From positions 5,872-69,871 of the forward strand of contig NZ_LSLK01000091.1 in NCBI RefSeq assembly GCF_002257705.1: DNA of 64,000 nucleotides, read 5' to 3'. The notes under the pieces were generated by a model that worked only from the letters and a program-made list of their open reading frames with translations, was not told the origin of the DNA and made no database searches. The stretch is from Sporomusa silvacetica DSM 10669. Its GTDB lineage: Bacteria > Bacillota > Negativicutes > Sporomusales > Sporomusaceae. The number at the start of each line of letters is the position of its first letter. Position 1 is the stretch's first letter. The translations under genes were made by a program, and so were the position numbers. Positions 52,328 to 61,749 of this stretch are shown here, piece by piece.

Positions 52328-53158
52328 TTAAGCCGGAAAATCGGTGGTAATGCTGTCCTTTTTCCAAGCCTCCACTTCAGCACGGTCTGCATCAAGCGCA
52401 CCACTGACCACTTGAACGGCATCGCTTCCTAATAACAGCAAAGAAGGTGGATTCGAAGCTTCAACAGCCTTGATAATGAGCTGCGCCCCCCTCGCGGGAT
52501 CGCCAATCTGGTGGCCGTCGGTGGTGTCATTCCCGATTCGACGACGTCCGGCAGTTGCGTCGTAATCAGCAATGACGGTTCGGGACTGTTGCAATGAGCG
52601 GCCAGAAAAATCGGTCCTGAATGCACCCGGCTCAACCATGATCACCGACAGACCAAGAGGACTGACTTCTTTCTGAAGACCTCTTGACAGTCCCTCAAGG
52701 GCGCATTTTGTTGCCGAGTAGTAGCCGGATCCCGGCGCAGTAATGCGGGCGGCAATCGAAGAGACGTTTACAATTGTACCGTGGTGTCTTTCCCGCATCC
52801 CGGGCAAAACAGCCTTGATCAGTGCGACAGGGCCGAAGAAGTTGGTGGCGAAAAGTTCAGCCACTTCGGCTTCATCTGCTTCTTCCACAGCAGCACGGTA
52901 ACCATGTCCTGCATTATTAACGAGAACATCCACTCCACCAAAGCGAACCTCTGCTTGTTGCACCACCTGAGTTACCTGCGCACGGTTAGTCACATCCAAT
53001 GGAAGCGCAATTGCTGTATCAGGATAGGAAGTCACAATATCTTGAATAGCGGAAAGCTTTCTCGCAGTAATGACTGCGTTATCCCCACGTTTCAGCACAG
53101 CCTGAGCAAGATGGCGGCCAAGGCCGCTCGAACAACCAGTAATCAACCATGTAGACAT
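52328..53158 (-). CDS. Short-chain dehydrogenase/reductase
   Basis: A 276-residue Rossmann-fold oxidoreductase with TGCSSGLG (cofactor), NNAGHG, catalytic Ser in NVSSIA and YYSATK. It resembles the classical SDR oxidoreductases induced with stress genes. G+C content looks higher than in the flanking reductases, hinting at separate acquisition. It is followed on the same strand by a flavodoxin remnant. Confidence 0.9.
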   Translation of the reverse strand: MSTWLITGCSSGLGRHLAQAVLKRGDNAVITARKLSAIQDIVTSYPDTAIALPLDVTNRAQVTQVVQQAEVRFGGVDVLVNNAGHGYRAAVEEADEAEVAELFATNFFGPVALIKAVLPGMRERHHGTIVNVSSIAARITAPGSGYYSATKCALEGLSRGLQKEVSPLGLSVIMVEPGAFRTDFSGRSLQQSRTVIADYDATAGRRRIGNDTTDGHQIGDPARGAQLIIKAVEASNPPSLLLLGSDAVQVVSGALDADRAEVEAWKKDSITTDFPA

Positions 53159-53235
53159 GTCATTCCCTCTCTTCCTTCAGATCAGTTATGGTTTTTTTAT
53201 TTTTGAGACCTTCTATTGGTGATTGGTATCAATTT

Positions 53236-54546
53236 TTACAGTCTTTTAGTGTCGCCGTTAGTTTCCAAACCGTGGTAAGACTTAAGCTGAGGATAGAGGA
53301 TGGCCATAAAAAAGATTAATGAAAGGACCATAAAGATAGTCAATCCGGCAAATGCTGTGGCATACCCTAAGTATTTAATTCCCATACCCAAGATCACGGC
53401 TCCCAGTCCATATGCCAAGTCCGCGGTGGCAAAAAGCGTCGCGCTGGCAACACCGCGCCGGTCGTCCGGGCAAAACGTATAGGCTGTCGCTTGCAACAGC
53501 GGGAAAACCACACCGAAGCCAAAACCGAACAGTACCGCCGACGTCATGAAAACCGCCAGGTTAGCCGCCCAATTCAGTACAACCAAGCCACCCATCATCA
53601 GTATCATGCCGGGAATGATAATCACCGTGACGCCGTGGCGGTCTGACAGTCGGCCGACCATTAAGCGCACCACAAACAGCGACAAAGCAAATACAGAGAA
53701 ATACAAACCAATGTCTCCGACCCCCTGGTCAATGCCGTAGCTGGCGATGTAGCCCATGATAGCGCCATAGGGCATAACTGCGAATAAGAGTACCAGGCAG
53801 GTGGGTAAAACACTTTTTTCAAACAACATGGTCCATTTGGAGGATAGCTTACCAGGCCTGGACGATGCGGCGGTATCCCGGATAATCTCATGTGTTGCAA
53901 TAGAACCAGACTGGGCCAAGCGGCGTTTTTTTTCGTAATTCAAAAACATGCCGATTCCTAAACTGGCTATCCCAGCCAGCACACCTGTTCCAAATAGCCA
54001 CCATGCACCATGTTGCTGCAGCATATATAGGCCTAAATCTGGCCCCAGAGCCATACCGACAGTATTGGCCAGGGTGTAAAAGCCGATACCTTCTGTCCGC
54101 CGGGAAGCGGGCACCAGGTCTGCCGCCATAGTGCTGGCAGCGGTAGAAGAGGCGCTGAAGCCAACACCTTGAAGCAAGCGTATGACCAAAATTCCGGGCA
54201 CTGACACAAACAGGCCAAAAAGAGGGGAAGCTGCGGTCATTATCAAGGTTCCTATGAGATAGACCGCTTTACGTTCCCAACTATCAGCCAGATTCCCCCA
54301 GATTGTCCGTGGAACAAGGGAACCCATGGTATAGACTAAGATGATAAAACCACCCACCGCAGGATCAACAGCCCCGATACTCTGTGCGAACAATGGCAAA
54401 GTCGGAGTAAACATAAATGTTGCAATGTACATGAAAACGGCGCTAGTCAAAAGTAAAATGAAATTCTTTGTCCATAATGGCTCTATATGAGATTGCTTTT
54501 TCAATACATCTCGAATCCTCTTTTCTTTATTTGTAAGATTTCTCAT
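53236..54546 (-). CDS. MFS efflux transporter
   Basis: A 436-residue transporter with twelve predicted helices and MFS loops (GNLADSWERKAVYLIG after helix 2, GRLSDRHGVTVIII mid-protein). Drug/small-molecule efflux type. Its likely start overlaps the Fe-alcohol dehydrogenase stop by 20 nt, so the two are probably translated from one mRNA; a TTG a few codons later is also possible. Confidence 0.85.
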   Translation of the reverse strand: MRNLTNKEKRIRDVLKKQSHIEPLWTKNFILLLTSAVFMYIATFMFTPTLPLFAQSIGAVDPAVGGFIILVYTMGSLVPRTIWGNLADSWERKAVYLIGTLIMTAASPLFGLFVSVPGILVIRLLQGVGFSASSTAASTMAADLVPASRRTEGIGFYTLANTVGMALGPDLGLYMLQQHGAWWLFGTGVLAGIASLGIGMFLNYEKKRRLAQSGSIATHEIIRDTAASSRPGKLSSKWTMLFEKSVLPTCLVLLFAVMPYGAIMGYIASYGIDQGVGDIGLYFSVFALSLFVVRLMVGRLSDRHGVTVIIIPGMILMMGGLVVLNWAANLAVFMTSAVLFGFGFGVVFPLLQATAYTFCPDDRRGVASATLFATADLAYGLGAVILGMGIKYLGYATAFAGLTIFMVLSLIFFMAILYPQLKSYHGLETNGDTKRL

Positions 54547-55696
54547 AGATTGCTATGCAATCTTCTTTGGTCAAGTGCACACGATCACAGGCAAAAAGCC
54601 CTCCCATTGGTCCCATCGCATTATCTGCCATCTTATCAAATTCTTCTGGCCGAATACCATAATCACTCATCTTGAGATCGGCTACACCGCAATCCTCAAG
54701 AAGTTTTTGCAATACATTAAGGAAGTCCTCTGGTTTTTCAGCATTTTCCATTCCCATAGCCTGTGCCATACGAACAAATCGTTCGTCACAAACATGGTGC
54801 TTGATAATATTACCGAAATAAGCTCTGCAAAGCATGATAAGCCCCGCTCCATGTGGCAGATTTTCATGATAGGCAGATAGTGCATGCTCCAAAGAATGCT
54901 GGCTGGAAGTTGTACCTACGCACATAACCGTCCCGGAAAGAATATTACCAAACGCTACATGCTCACGTGCTTCTAAATCATTACCATTCTTGACCGCGCG
55001 TGCCAAGTTACGCCCTACATGTTCAATCGCTGTAATTGCATACATATCACTCATCAGATTAGCAAATTTTGAAACATATCCTTCTAAACTATGGCTCAAT
55101 GCATCAAACCCCTGATAAGCTGTAAATGCTGGTGGTACAGATTTCATAAGTTCTACATCTTCAATACAAAGTACGGGGAAAATCTGTGGTGTTTTAATAC
55201 CAAGTTTCTCATTTGTTTCCGGGTTTGTTACCACACAACCGGCATCAGCTTCTGATCCTGTTCCCGCAGTTGTACTTACTGCTACCACAGGCAATGGCTG
55301 TTTTTTAATTGGCTGCTTTTTCCCCGTACCACTGCCAACATAATCCCAAAGATCTCCATCGTTTGTTGCCATAATAGCAATGGCCTTAGCCGAATCTATG
55401 ACACTACCACCGCCAAGAGCAACCACGAAATCACACGCGGCTTCACGCGCCACAGCTGCACCAGCCATAACGTCCTTCTTCAATGGATTGGACTGAATTT
55501 TGTCAAATACTACATGCTCAATACCAGCCAATCTTAGTTCATTTTCCAAACGTTCCAAATAACCATGAACTCGAACAGATTTGCCCTTAGAAATAACAAG
55601 CAATGCTTTTTTCCCGGGAAGATTCTGTTCATGCAAATGAGATAACTGTCCCTCTCCAAATAAGATACGAGTTGGAACATACATATTAAAACTCAT
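54527..55696 (-). CDS. Iron-containing alcohol dehydrogenase
   Basis: A 389-residue group III alcohol dehydrogenase that reduces aldehydes with NAD(P)H. The GGGS cofactor loop (ALGGGSVIDSAKAIA), TTAGTGSEAD and metal ligands in GFDALSHSLEGY and HALSAYHENLPHG are all present. It heads a two-gene unit with the MFS transporter. The pairing of such an enzyme with DkgA-like reductases and a YqhC-like regulator recalls the E. coli aldehyde response. Confidence 0.92.
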   Translation of the reverse strand: MSFNMYVPTRILFGEGQLSHLHEQNLPGKKALLVISKGKSVRVHGYLERLENELRLAGIEHVVFDKIQSNPLKKDVMAGAAVAREAACDFVVALGGGSVIDSAKAIAIMATNDGDLWDYVGSGTGKKQPIKKQPLPVVAVSTTAGTGSEADAGCVVTNPETNEKLGIKTPQIFPVLCIEDVELMKSVPPAFTAYQGFDALSHSLEGYVSKFANLMSDMYAITAIEHVGRNLARAVKNGNDLEAREHVAFGNILSGTVMCVGTTSSQHSLEHALSAYHENLPHGAGLIMLCRAYFGNIIKHHVCDERFVRMAQAMGMENAEKPEDFLNVLQKLLEDCGVADLKMSDYGIRPEEFDKMADNAMGPMGGLFACDRVHLTKEDCIAIYEKSYK

Positions 55697-55776
55697 TTTT
55701 CAAAACCTCTTTTTCTATTATAAATTACAGAATACTTCGGATTCCTATAACTTGAATCCTAGCTCAATTTCCTTTT

Positions 55777-55835
55777 ATTATGTCATATTTCCATTTGCTA
55801 ACGGTATACTATTCTTCTCAAACTCTTGCCTGATT
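55777..55835 (-). promoter_or_regulatory. Promoter region with AATCAGGCAA box (alcohol dehydrogenase)
   Basis: Minus strand AATCAGGCAA-N3-TTTGAGA and CATAAT with the same 53-base distance as at 41673-41731. Probably the same regulator controls both. Confidence 0.55.
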
Positions 55836-55838
55836 CTT

Positions 55839-56855
55839 TCACGTTTCAGAGAAATGTCTTTTCCAAAAATCAACAGCCTTTTTTGTCCATCCTTCCGCTG
55901 AAGTCCCTACCCCCAGTCCAAAGCCATGTCCAAGTCCCGGATATTCATGAAACTCAACATCAATTCCAGCCTTTTGCATAGCATCCAGACGTTTCTTCAT
56001 CACATAAGGTGGTGCAATCCCATCGTTTGAACCTACAACTACAAAAGTCGGTGGATCTTGCTTTGTATAGGATGAGTGACCCGTATATGCCATGATAACC
56101 GCTGTCGGCTTTGAAAGTTTCTGACCACCAAAAGCAGCTACACCGAATGAACCAATATCAGCTGCCATGCGTGCACCAGCGGAACTTCCCCAAAGAGAAT
56201 ACCCGGTTGTACTCACGCCTAACTCTTCTGCATGAGCAAAAATATAGAAAATTGCTGCAGCCAAATCCTCTACAGCCCGTTGTTCACTCCCCACACGATA
56301 CTGAATAACAAACGCATTATACCCTTGCTCACTGATCTCCAATGCATAAGGAAATCCCTCATGAATAGAGCCCACATACGAAAATCCGCCTCCCGGGCAA
56401 ACGACTGCAAAAGGTGCTCCTGGTTTACCCCGAAAGAAAAAAAGTCCCGTATTTCTTTTCTTGGCATCCTGCTGCTTTTGTTCCTCTGTATAAAAATCAT
56501 AAAAAATTCGCTTGCCCGCAGAAGCTTCATCAATCATATGATTCAATACACGCACGGTTGTATTTACTTCAATATGACTATGATATGGTAATAACGCAGC
56601 AATCTCACGAAGCTTCATTCCAGCATTCGGCCATCCTGTTTCTTCCGGTAATAAGAAACGTGAAAAACCTGCAAAAGTAGGATGATCCATGATTTCACCT
56701 ACTGTACTGTCCACGTTAAGATGTAAAACTCCATGTTGTTCTCTCTGTATTCCACCAGCTGAAGAATTTCTACATTCGATTGATTTTTCCTGAAAAAAAA
56801 GCATACTTCCCAAAATACCTCCAGCCAGTAAGATAACTGCCAATAACTTTTTCAT
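55839..56855 (-). CDS. Exported alpha/beta hydrolase (esterase-like)
   Basis: A 338-residue protein; the frame is open further upstream but the start at 56855 is chosen because GGAGATTTGT precedes ATG and a signal peptide follows (LAVILLAGGILGSMLFF). Hydrolase fold with VCPGGGFSYVGS (oxyanion HGG-like), nucleophile in LWGSSAGARMA, Asp in VGSNDGIAPP and His in LGHGFGLG. Possibly an acetylesterase. It follows an FMN reductase gene on the same strand. Confidence 0.82.
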   Translation of the reverse strand: MKKLLAVILLAGGILGSMLFFQEKSIECRNSSAGGIQREQHGVLHLNVDSTVGEIMDHPTFAGFSRFLLPEETGWPNAGMKLREIAALLPYHSHIEVNTTVRVLNHMIDEASAGKRIFYDFYTEEQKQQDAKKRNTGLFFFRGKPGAPFAVVCPGGGFSYVGSIHEGFPYALEISEQGYNAFVIQYRVGSEQRAVEDLAAAIFYIFAHAEELGVSTTGYSLWGSSAGARMAADIGSFGVAAFGGQKLSKPTAVIMAYTGHSSYTKQDPPTFVVVGSNDGIAPPYVMKKRLDAMQKAGIDVEFHEYPGLGHGFGLGVGTSAEGWTKKAVDFWKRHFSET

Positions 56856-56946
56856 ACAAATCTCCGATTCATGCATATATTCCTTGCATCTGAAAAAATA
56901 TTGCTCTCCGAACATTATGTGATGAAAAATTTTATAAACCAGCAAA

Positions 56947-57483
56947 TTACGCTCTTCTTCCCATTTCAAAGGCTTCCTGCATAGCCTTTGTCTTCTGAAT
57001 CTCTCCTTTATTCCATGCACCAACACCATATACAATTCCCTTTTCCTGACTGCCGCCAAGACAATCAGCAAAACCACGGAAACATTCAATGGATCGCTGC
57101 ATCATCGGAATGCTTGTATCTGCTGCTGTAATGATATAATAAAGCTCTTTATTGCGAATTTCTGTATAACGGGCAACTGTACGATCAATAAGTATTTTTA
57201 TTTGACCATTGATCGAATAAAAATACACTGGTGAAGCTAAAACAATTACATCTGCCTGCACCATTTTCTCCAAGATTTCTGCCATGTCATCCTTAAATGC
57301 ACACGTACCATTTCCTCTGCAAGCATAGCAAGCCACACATGCATGAATTTTTTTGTCATTGATAAAAATTTTTTCTACTTTATGCCCAGCTTCCTGTGCG
57401 CCTTGTTTAAACTGTTCACAAAGAACATCAGAATTCCCCTCTTCACGCGGACTACCGGAAAGAATTAATATTTTTTTACTCAT
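56947..57483 (-). CDS. NADPH-dependent FMN reductase / iron-sulfur flavoprotein
   Basis: A 178-residue flavodoxin-fold protein: ILILSGSPREEGNSDVLC, CVACYACRGNGTCAFKDDMA (compact Cys motif), VLASPVYFYSINGQIKIL. Related to 46431. Its promoter carries the TGTAGTCG box, 20 nt before a perfect TATAAT. It is divergent from the TetR gene. Confidence 0.87.
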   Translation of the reverse strand: MSKKILILSGSPREEGNSDVLCEQFKQGAQEAGHKVEKIFINDKKIHACVACYACRGNGTCAFKDDMAEILEKMVQADVIVLASPVYFYSINGQIKILIDRTVARYTEIRNKELYYIITAADTSIPMMQRSIECFRGFADCLGGSQEKGIVYGVGAWNKGEIQKTKAMQEAFEMGRRA

Positions 57484-57579
57484 AATAAACGTCTCCTCTT
57501 TTCTGATACATTAAAACAGGTCTGCAAAATTCGTTTAATACTTAAAGTAAATTCTAAACAACTTCACTTGCTATCCCGT

Positions 57580-57645
57580 ATTATAGAAAATTATTTATTT
57601 TACTGCGACTACATTTTAAGCTATAATGCGGTATATACCACATTG
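57580..57645. promoter_or_regulatory. Divergent control region of FMN reductase and TetR
   Basis: Minus strand TGTAGTCG (57606-57613), 20 nt, TATAAT (57580-57585). On the plus strand the second element of the set appears in the opposite orientation, ACATTTTAAGC-N8-GGTATATACC (57611-57643), including a GGTATATACC palindrome. Confidence 0.6.
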
Positions 57646-57726
57646 TATGAGACTTTGTGTATTTTCTTTTGCGATACACAAAGTGTATTATAAGAAAAAC
57701 ACTTCAACATCTACGAGGTGATGATT

Positions 57727-58326
57727 ATGGCTGAGCCAATAAAAAACGATCTCCGTATCCTACGCACCCAAAAAGCCATTCGCCAAACTTTTCATGAAAT
57801 GCTTAGTGAAATGGATTATGAAAAAATCAACATCAAAGAACTCACGGAACGCGCCTGCATCAACCGTCGCACCTTTTACCTTCACTATTCTTCCTTAGAT
57901 GAATTATTAGAAGAGTTTATGGATGAACTTGTTGAAAATTATGTTAGTCGTACACATAACATGAACGGCTTGTCTGAACTACCAGAAATTGCCCGGCAAT
58001 TTTTGCTTTTTTTTGCGCAACAAGATTCGCTACATGAAAAAATTATTTGTTCCCCAAATTTCCGTTATATTAGTGACAGAATTAATCGAAAAATTATCGA
58101 ACACAATGAATCTCATATCGATAACTTTGGCTCAATGGATAGCTATACAAAAAATATTATTGTTACCTATCTAAATACCACTGCCTTGGAAATTTATCGC
58201 CGGTGGGTTAGTGATAAAAAACGGATTCCTTTGGACGAACTCATCCAGCTTGCTATTCAATTAATCTGCCATGGTGCTATGAGCCTGCCTGAATATCTAA
58301 AGGAAAAGACCAACTTCCCCATTTAG
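57727..58326 (+). CDS. TetR-family transcriptional regulator
   Basis: A 199-residue regulator with an N-terminal helix-turn-helix (INIKELTERACINRRTFYLH) and a C-terminal ligand domain of the TetR_C type found in Firmicute regulators. Start at 57727 follows GAGGTG. It is divergent to the FMN reductase at 57483 and convergent with the flavodoxin at 58386. It likely controls its own intergenic region. Confidence 0.88.
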   Translation: MAEPIKNDLRILRTQKAIRQTFHEMLSEMDYEKINIKELTERACINRRTFYLHYSSLDELLEEFMDELVENYVSRTHNMNGLSELPEIARQFLLFFAQQDSLHEKIICSPNFRYISDRINRKIIEHNESHIDNFGSMDSYTKNIIVTYLNTTALEIYRRWVSDKKRIPLDELIQLAIQLICHGAMSLPEYLKEKTNFPI

Positions 58327-58334
58327 TTTTACAG

Positions 58335-58384
58335 AAAAATATTCCCAAGCTTGTTTTGTATGTAACATGCTTGGGAATATTTTT
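58335..58384. terminator. Bidirectional terminator between TetR and flavodoxin
   Basis: AAAAATATTCCCAAGC-N18-GCTTGGGAATATTTTT, 16-bp stem with A- and T-runs at the two ends, between converging genes. Confidence 0.85.
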
Positions 58385-58385
58385 A

Positions 58386-59009
58386 TTACCTCACTATGCC
58401 GATTTTCTTCAACCAAGGTTCAACCTTACTCACGTTCTCTCCATCAACACCTTTAATCGTAAGGCCATCAAGAATTTTGGAATTGGCTGCAAGTCCATGG
58501 ATAGCAGGCATACTTTTTGCAATATCATTCGAATAGCTTGTGCAGAAGGGAATTACCGTTTTCCCAGACAAGTCATAGGCTTCCATAAAACTATAAATTG
58601 CCATAGGTGTTGTATGCCACCAGATTGGGTAACCGATAAAAACTATATCGTAATCGGCCATATTTTCTACCTTTCCGGTAAGCTGCGGACGTGCATTATT
58701 CTCCAACTCCGCTTTAGCTGCTGCTACACAAGCATCATATTCTTCTGGATAGGGATTAACCGTCTTAATTTCAAATAGGTCTCCGCCTACCTGTTCATGA
58801 ATAGACTCTGCCGCCTTGCGCGTATTACCACCATGAGAAAAATATGCCACAAGAATTTTAGAATGCTTCTTTGTTGATGCAGCATTATCCCCCGGGGAAA
58901 TTTTCCCTGACGATACAGATCCAGCATTAAATGTAGCCCCTGTGCTTCCACAGCCTGCAGCCGTTAGCAACATCACTATTGCCAAAACCAATGTAATAAT
59001 TTTTTTCAT
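58386..59009 (-). CDS. Flavodoxin-like lipoprotein
   Basis: A 207-residue exported flavodoxin: lipobox TAAGC, FMN loop VAYFSHGGNTRKAAE, FIGYPIWWHTTPMAIYSF and CTSYSNDIAKSM. Its promoter has both elements of the bipartite activator site. A truncated copy lies at 52135-52295. Confidence 0.88.
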   Translation of the reverse strand: MKKIITLVLAIVMLLTAAGCGSTGATFNAGSVSSGKISPGDNAASTKKHSKILVAYFSHGGNTRKAAESIHEQVGGDLFEIKTVNPYPEEYDACVAAAKAELENNARPQLTGKVENMADYDIVFIGYPIWWHTTPMAIYSFMEAYDLSGKTVIPFCTSYSNDIAKSMPAIHGLAANSKILDGLTIKGVDGENVSKVEPWLKKIGIVR

Positions 59010-59040
59010 CGTACAACACCCCCATATACTTTATATTCTC

Positions 59041-59126
59041 ATTGTATCCGAGAATTTTATGAATACGGCTACACATCAATCGTTCACATGACATATATAC
59101 CACGCTCAAAGTTGAAATGTGCATTT
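59041..59126 (-). promoter_or_regulatory. Bipartite activator site and promoter of the flavodoxin
   Basis: Minus strand AATGCACATTTCAAC...GTGGTATATATGT (59091-59126), then TGTAGCCG (59066-59073), 19 nt, TACAAT (59041-59046). Confidence 0.65.
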
Positions 59127-59210
59127 AAATGTCTTATAATTTTAAAAATAATATTCTGGATCTGAGAGATTACCATCCACTTTTCAACGATTGAATCTGT
59201 TTCTGCTTAT

Positions 59211-60080
59211 TTATTTTACTGGAATCACATCATTTATGCAGCGTAATGCATTCAATGTACGTGGAAATCCAATATATGGCATAACCTGTGTAATCGCACC
59301 AATGATGGTTTCTCGATCATTTCCCACATTAATATTCCCCTGAATATGACCTTTTAATTGCGGTTCTGCCCCACCTAAAGCGGCAATAACCGAAAGCGTC
59401 AATAATTCACGCATCTTAAGATCCAATGACCCTCTGGTATACGTATCACCAAAACAAAATGCCGCCAAATCATCCTGAATATGCATCTGATCCTTCGGCG
59501 AGTCTGCGCGTGACTTATTTATGCGTTCACCATATATGCTCTTTTGTACTTCCAGCCCTTTATCAAAACGGTTCTCTTCCGTAACAGTACCCTGCTTTGG
59601 CAATGGCAATTTTATACCTTCTTGCTTAAAAACACCATTCATCACTTCAAGTGCCTCAAAGGCTTTTGGAAAACCAATATAAGGTGCAACCTGATAAATT
59701 GCTTCACGAAGTTCCAAAGGAGTTACGCCTATGTGAAGTGAGCCTTTGACATTTTCCTTTAACAGCTTTTCATTCTGATTCGTTGCCAACACTACCAGTG
59801 TAACCAATTGTCGCTGTTTATCTGTAAGCTTTGCTTGTTCAACTACATCGCCATAAACAAACCGTTTCATCGTTTCGGCAAGTTCCGGATCATTCTGTGC
59901 TCCAGGCAATACCTCATCACCAAACAATCGCTCATAATTTGCGTTGCTTACTTTTACTCTGTCATAATTATCCATAGTATTTTCTTGCGCTGAAACTATA
60001 TTCGGCATTTGTGAAGCAGAAATTATTCCTGCACATAAAACTCCAATGGTCATGCTTTTTTTCCATGATAATTTTTTCAT
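59211..60080 (-). CDS. Exported carboxymuconolactone-decarboxylase-like protein
   Basis: A 289-residue protein with a Sec signal (MTIGVLCAGIISASQ) and two CMD repeats: TDKQRQLVTLVVLATNQNEK, TPLELREAIYQVAPYIGFPK, and MRELLTLSVIAALGGAEPQL, VMPYIGFPRTLNALRC. It starts 18 nt after the AraC-type gene stops, so both are on one mRNA. Paralogue 44555 is cytoplasmic. Confidence 0.85.
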   Translation of the reverse strand: MKKLSWKKSMTIGVLCAGIISASQMPNIVSAQENTMDNYDRVKVSNANYERLFGDEVLPGAQNDPELAETMKRFVYGDVVEQAKLTDKQRQLVTLVVLATNQNEKLLKENVKGSLHIGVTPLELREAIYQVAPYIGFPKAFEALEVMNGVFKQEGIKLPLPKQGTVTEENRFDKGLEVQKSIYGERINKSRADSPKDQMHIQDDLAAFCFGDTYTRGSLDLKMRELLTLSVIAALGGAEPQLKGHIQGNINVGNDRETIIGAITQVMPYIGFPRTLNALRCINDVIPVK

Positions 60081-60097
60081 ACTATCATCCTTTCCGT

Positions 60098-60997
60098 TTA
60101 AACATATCGTAACTTCAAATGTTGAATGTCTTTTACAGGAGGAGAGCCAAACAACCGTGAATATTCCCGGCTAAATTGAGAGGGACTTTCATAGCCAACT
60201 TGAAAAGCTGCTGAAGCAGCGTCCATAGATTCCACTAACATCAACTGCCGTGCCTGTCGCAAGCGAAGATGTTTCTGAAACTGCAACGGACTCATAGAGG
60301 TAACTTCTTTAAATTGCCTATGCAGTGTTGGTACACTGATATTTATTTTTTGGGCCAATTCACACACATGCAAAACCTGATTGTAATTTTCTGTAATTGC
60401 TTTTACAACCTCACGAATTTTATAGGAACAACTGTCTTTGATTGCAAATTGCCGCAACGCCTCTCCATATCTCCCCATTAAAACACGATAAAAAATCTCC
60501 CGCGTATAAACAGGTGCTAAAATAGCTATATCCTCCGGTGTATCTACTAATTGAACCAAACGATAAATTGCTTCCATAAGCCGCAATTCAATAGATCCTA
60601 CATACATAGCACGATTTTTCTTCTTCGAAACCCGTTCTTCTTTATCGATATCATAGACAAGGTCAGTAATTTGATTTGGTTCAAACTCCAACTTAAGTGA
60701 AAGATATGGGTTTTCTTTCGAAGCTTGTGTTACTTGCCCTGTAACAGGAAGGCCAATTGAAGATATAAGATAATCTGCCTGTCCATAACGAAAATAGTTT
60801 TCAGCTAAACAAATCTCTTTTTCTCCCTGCACAATAACACAAAGTGACGGACGAAAAAAAAGATACTGCGGCTCATTAATATAAGATTGCCGTAAAAAAA
60901 ACAGGGAGGGTACAGATGTCGATTTCGCTCCATCATTCTCCATATGACGGCTAATAATGTCAACGATTTTTTGCTGATACTCCGCTATCTTTTCCAC
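60098..60997 (-). CDS. AraC-family regulator, YqhC-like
   Basis: A 299-residue activator with an N-terminal AraC_N-type domain (about 20-170; YLFFRPSLCVIVQGEKEICL) and a C-terminal double helix-turn-helix (SVPTLHRQFKEVTSMSPLQF, then AFQVGYESPSQFSREYSRLF). In E. coli, YqhC of this type activates an aldehyde dehydrogenase/reductase pair (YqhD, DkgA). The window has an Fe-ADH and DkgA-like reductases, and the gene's own upstream region carries the TGTAGT box set, so positive autoregulation is likely. Confidence 0.9.
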   Translation of the reverse strand: MEKIAEYQQKIVDIISRHMENDGAKSTSVPSLFFLRQSYINEPQYLFFRPSLCVIVQGEKEICLAENYFRYGQADYLISSIGLPVTGQVTQASKENPYLSLKLEFEPNQITDLVYDIDKEERVSKKKNRAMYVGSIELRLMEAIYRLVQLVDTPEDIAILAPVYTREIFYRVLMGRYGEALRQFAIKDSCSYKIREVVKAITENYNQVLHVCELAQKINISVPTLHRQFKEVTSMSPLQFQKHLRLRQARQLMLVESMDAASAAFQVGYESPSQFSREYSRLFGSPPVKDIQHLKLRYV

Positions 60998-61039
60998 AAA
61001 AGCCCCCCCCTTTCACTTATATCTACTTTTTCTTGTATG

Positions 61040-61127
61040 TTCATACTAATAAAAACTTTGTTTCCTTACTACAACATTTTATTACTTCGTGTAACATATA
61101 CCACAGTAACAGCTTAAATGTGCATTA
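61040..61127 (-). promoter_or_regulatory. Bipartite activator site and promoter of the AraC-type gene
   Basis: Minus strand AATGCACATTTAAGC...GTGGTATATGT (61094-61127), then TGTAGTAA (61066-61073), 20 nt, TATGAA (61040-61045). Confidence 0.6.
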
Positions 61128-61133
61128 TTGTTC

Positions 61134-61670
61134 TCATAAAGCTTGGTTATTTTCTTCATCAAGAACTGCCTGTTGATATGTTGCATCGCTAACTTCTTCA
61201 AGCCAGGTAACAGCTTTCCCCTCTTTATCTCCTGTCAGTGCAACGTGCACCATCTCACCATTCTTATCCGCACCATGCCAATGCTTAACATTCGGAGGAC
61301 ACCAGAGTACATCACCTGTATGAAGGACAATCGTTTTGCCTCCCCATTCTTGTACCAGTGCTGTTCCCGACTGAACAATCAATAATTGTCCTGCAGGGTG
61401 TGTATGCCAATGTGTCCTTGCTCCCGGTTCAAAAGCAACTACACCTCCTGAAAATCTTGTCATTTCATTTCCACTAAAAATACGAGTTACAATTGCGCTT
61501 CCTGAAAAATAGGATGCCGGAGCTTCATAGCTTTTTAAATTTGCATTATGATAAATAACTATATGCTGCTGATCATTCGCATCTATGGTATCGGCTGCAT
61601 TTACAATTCCATATCCCATGCTTATCATTACTACTAAAAAAGCTCCTACTATTTTAATTAAATTTTTCAT
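61134..61670 (-). CDS. Exported cupin protein
   Basis: A 178-residue protein with a signal peptide (IVGAFLVVMISMGYGIVNA) and a cupin barrel. Metal ligands are clear: THWHTHPAGQLLIV, then CPPNVKHWHGA. It resembles the small cupins paired with CMD-like proteins in quorum-type and redox loci. Lies upstream of the AraC-type gene, same strand. Confidence 0.87.
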   Translation of the reverse strand: MKNLIKIVGAFLVVMISMGYGIVNAADTIDANDQQHIVIYHNANLKSYEAPASYFSGSAIVTRIFSGNEMTRFSGGVVAFEPGARTHWHTHPAGQLLIVQSGTALVQEWGGKTIVLHTGDVLWCPPNVKHWHGADKNGEMVHVALTGDKEGKAVTWLEEVSDATYQQAVLDEENNQAL

Positions 61671-61749
61671 ATTGCCCTCTTCCTTTTAAATAATAAACTA
61701 ATAAGTAATTTGTTATATTTCGTTAAAACATATGTTACTACATAATAAA

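Noticed and set aside
56856..57089. N-terminal extension of the hydrolase frame
   Set aside because: The extension overlaps the FMN reductase gene, lacks domain character and precedes a proper ribosome-binding site and signal peptide at 56855.
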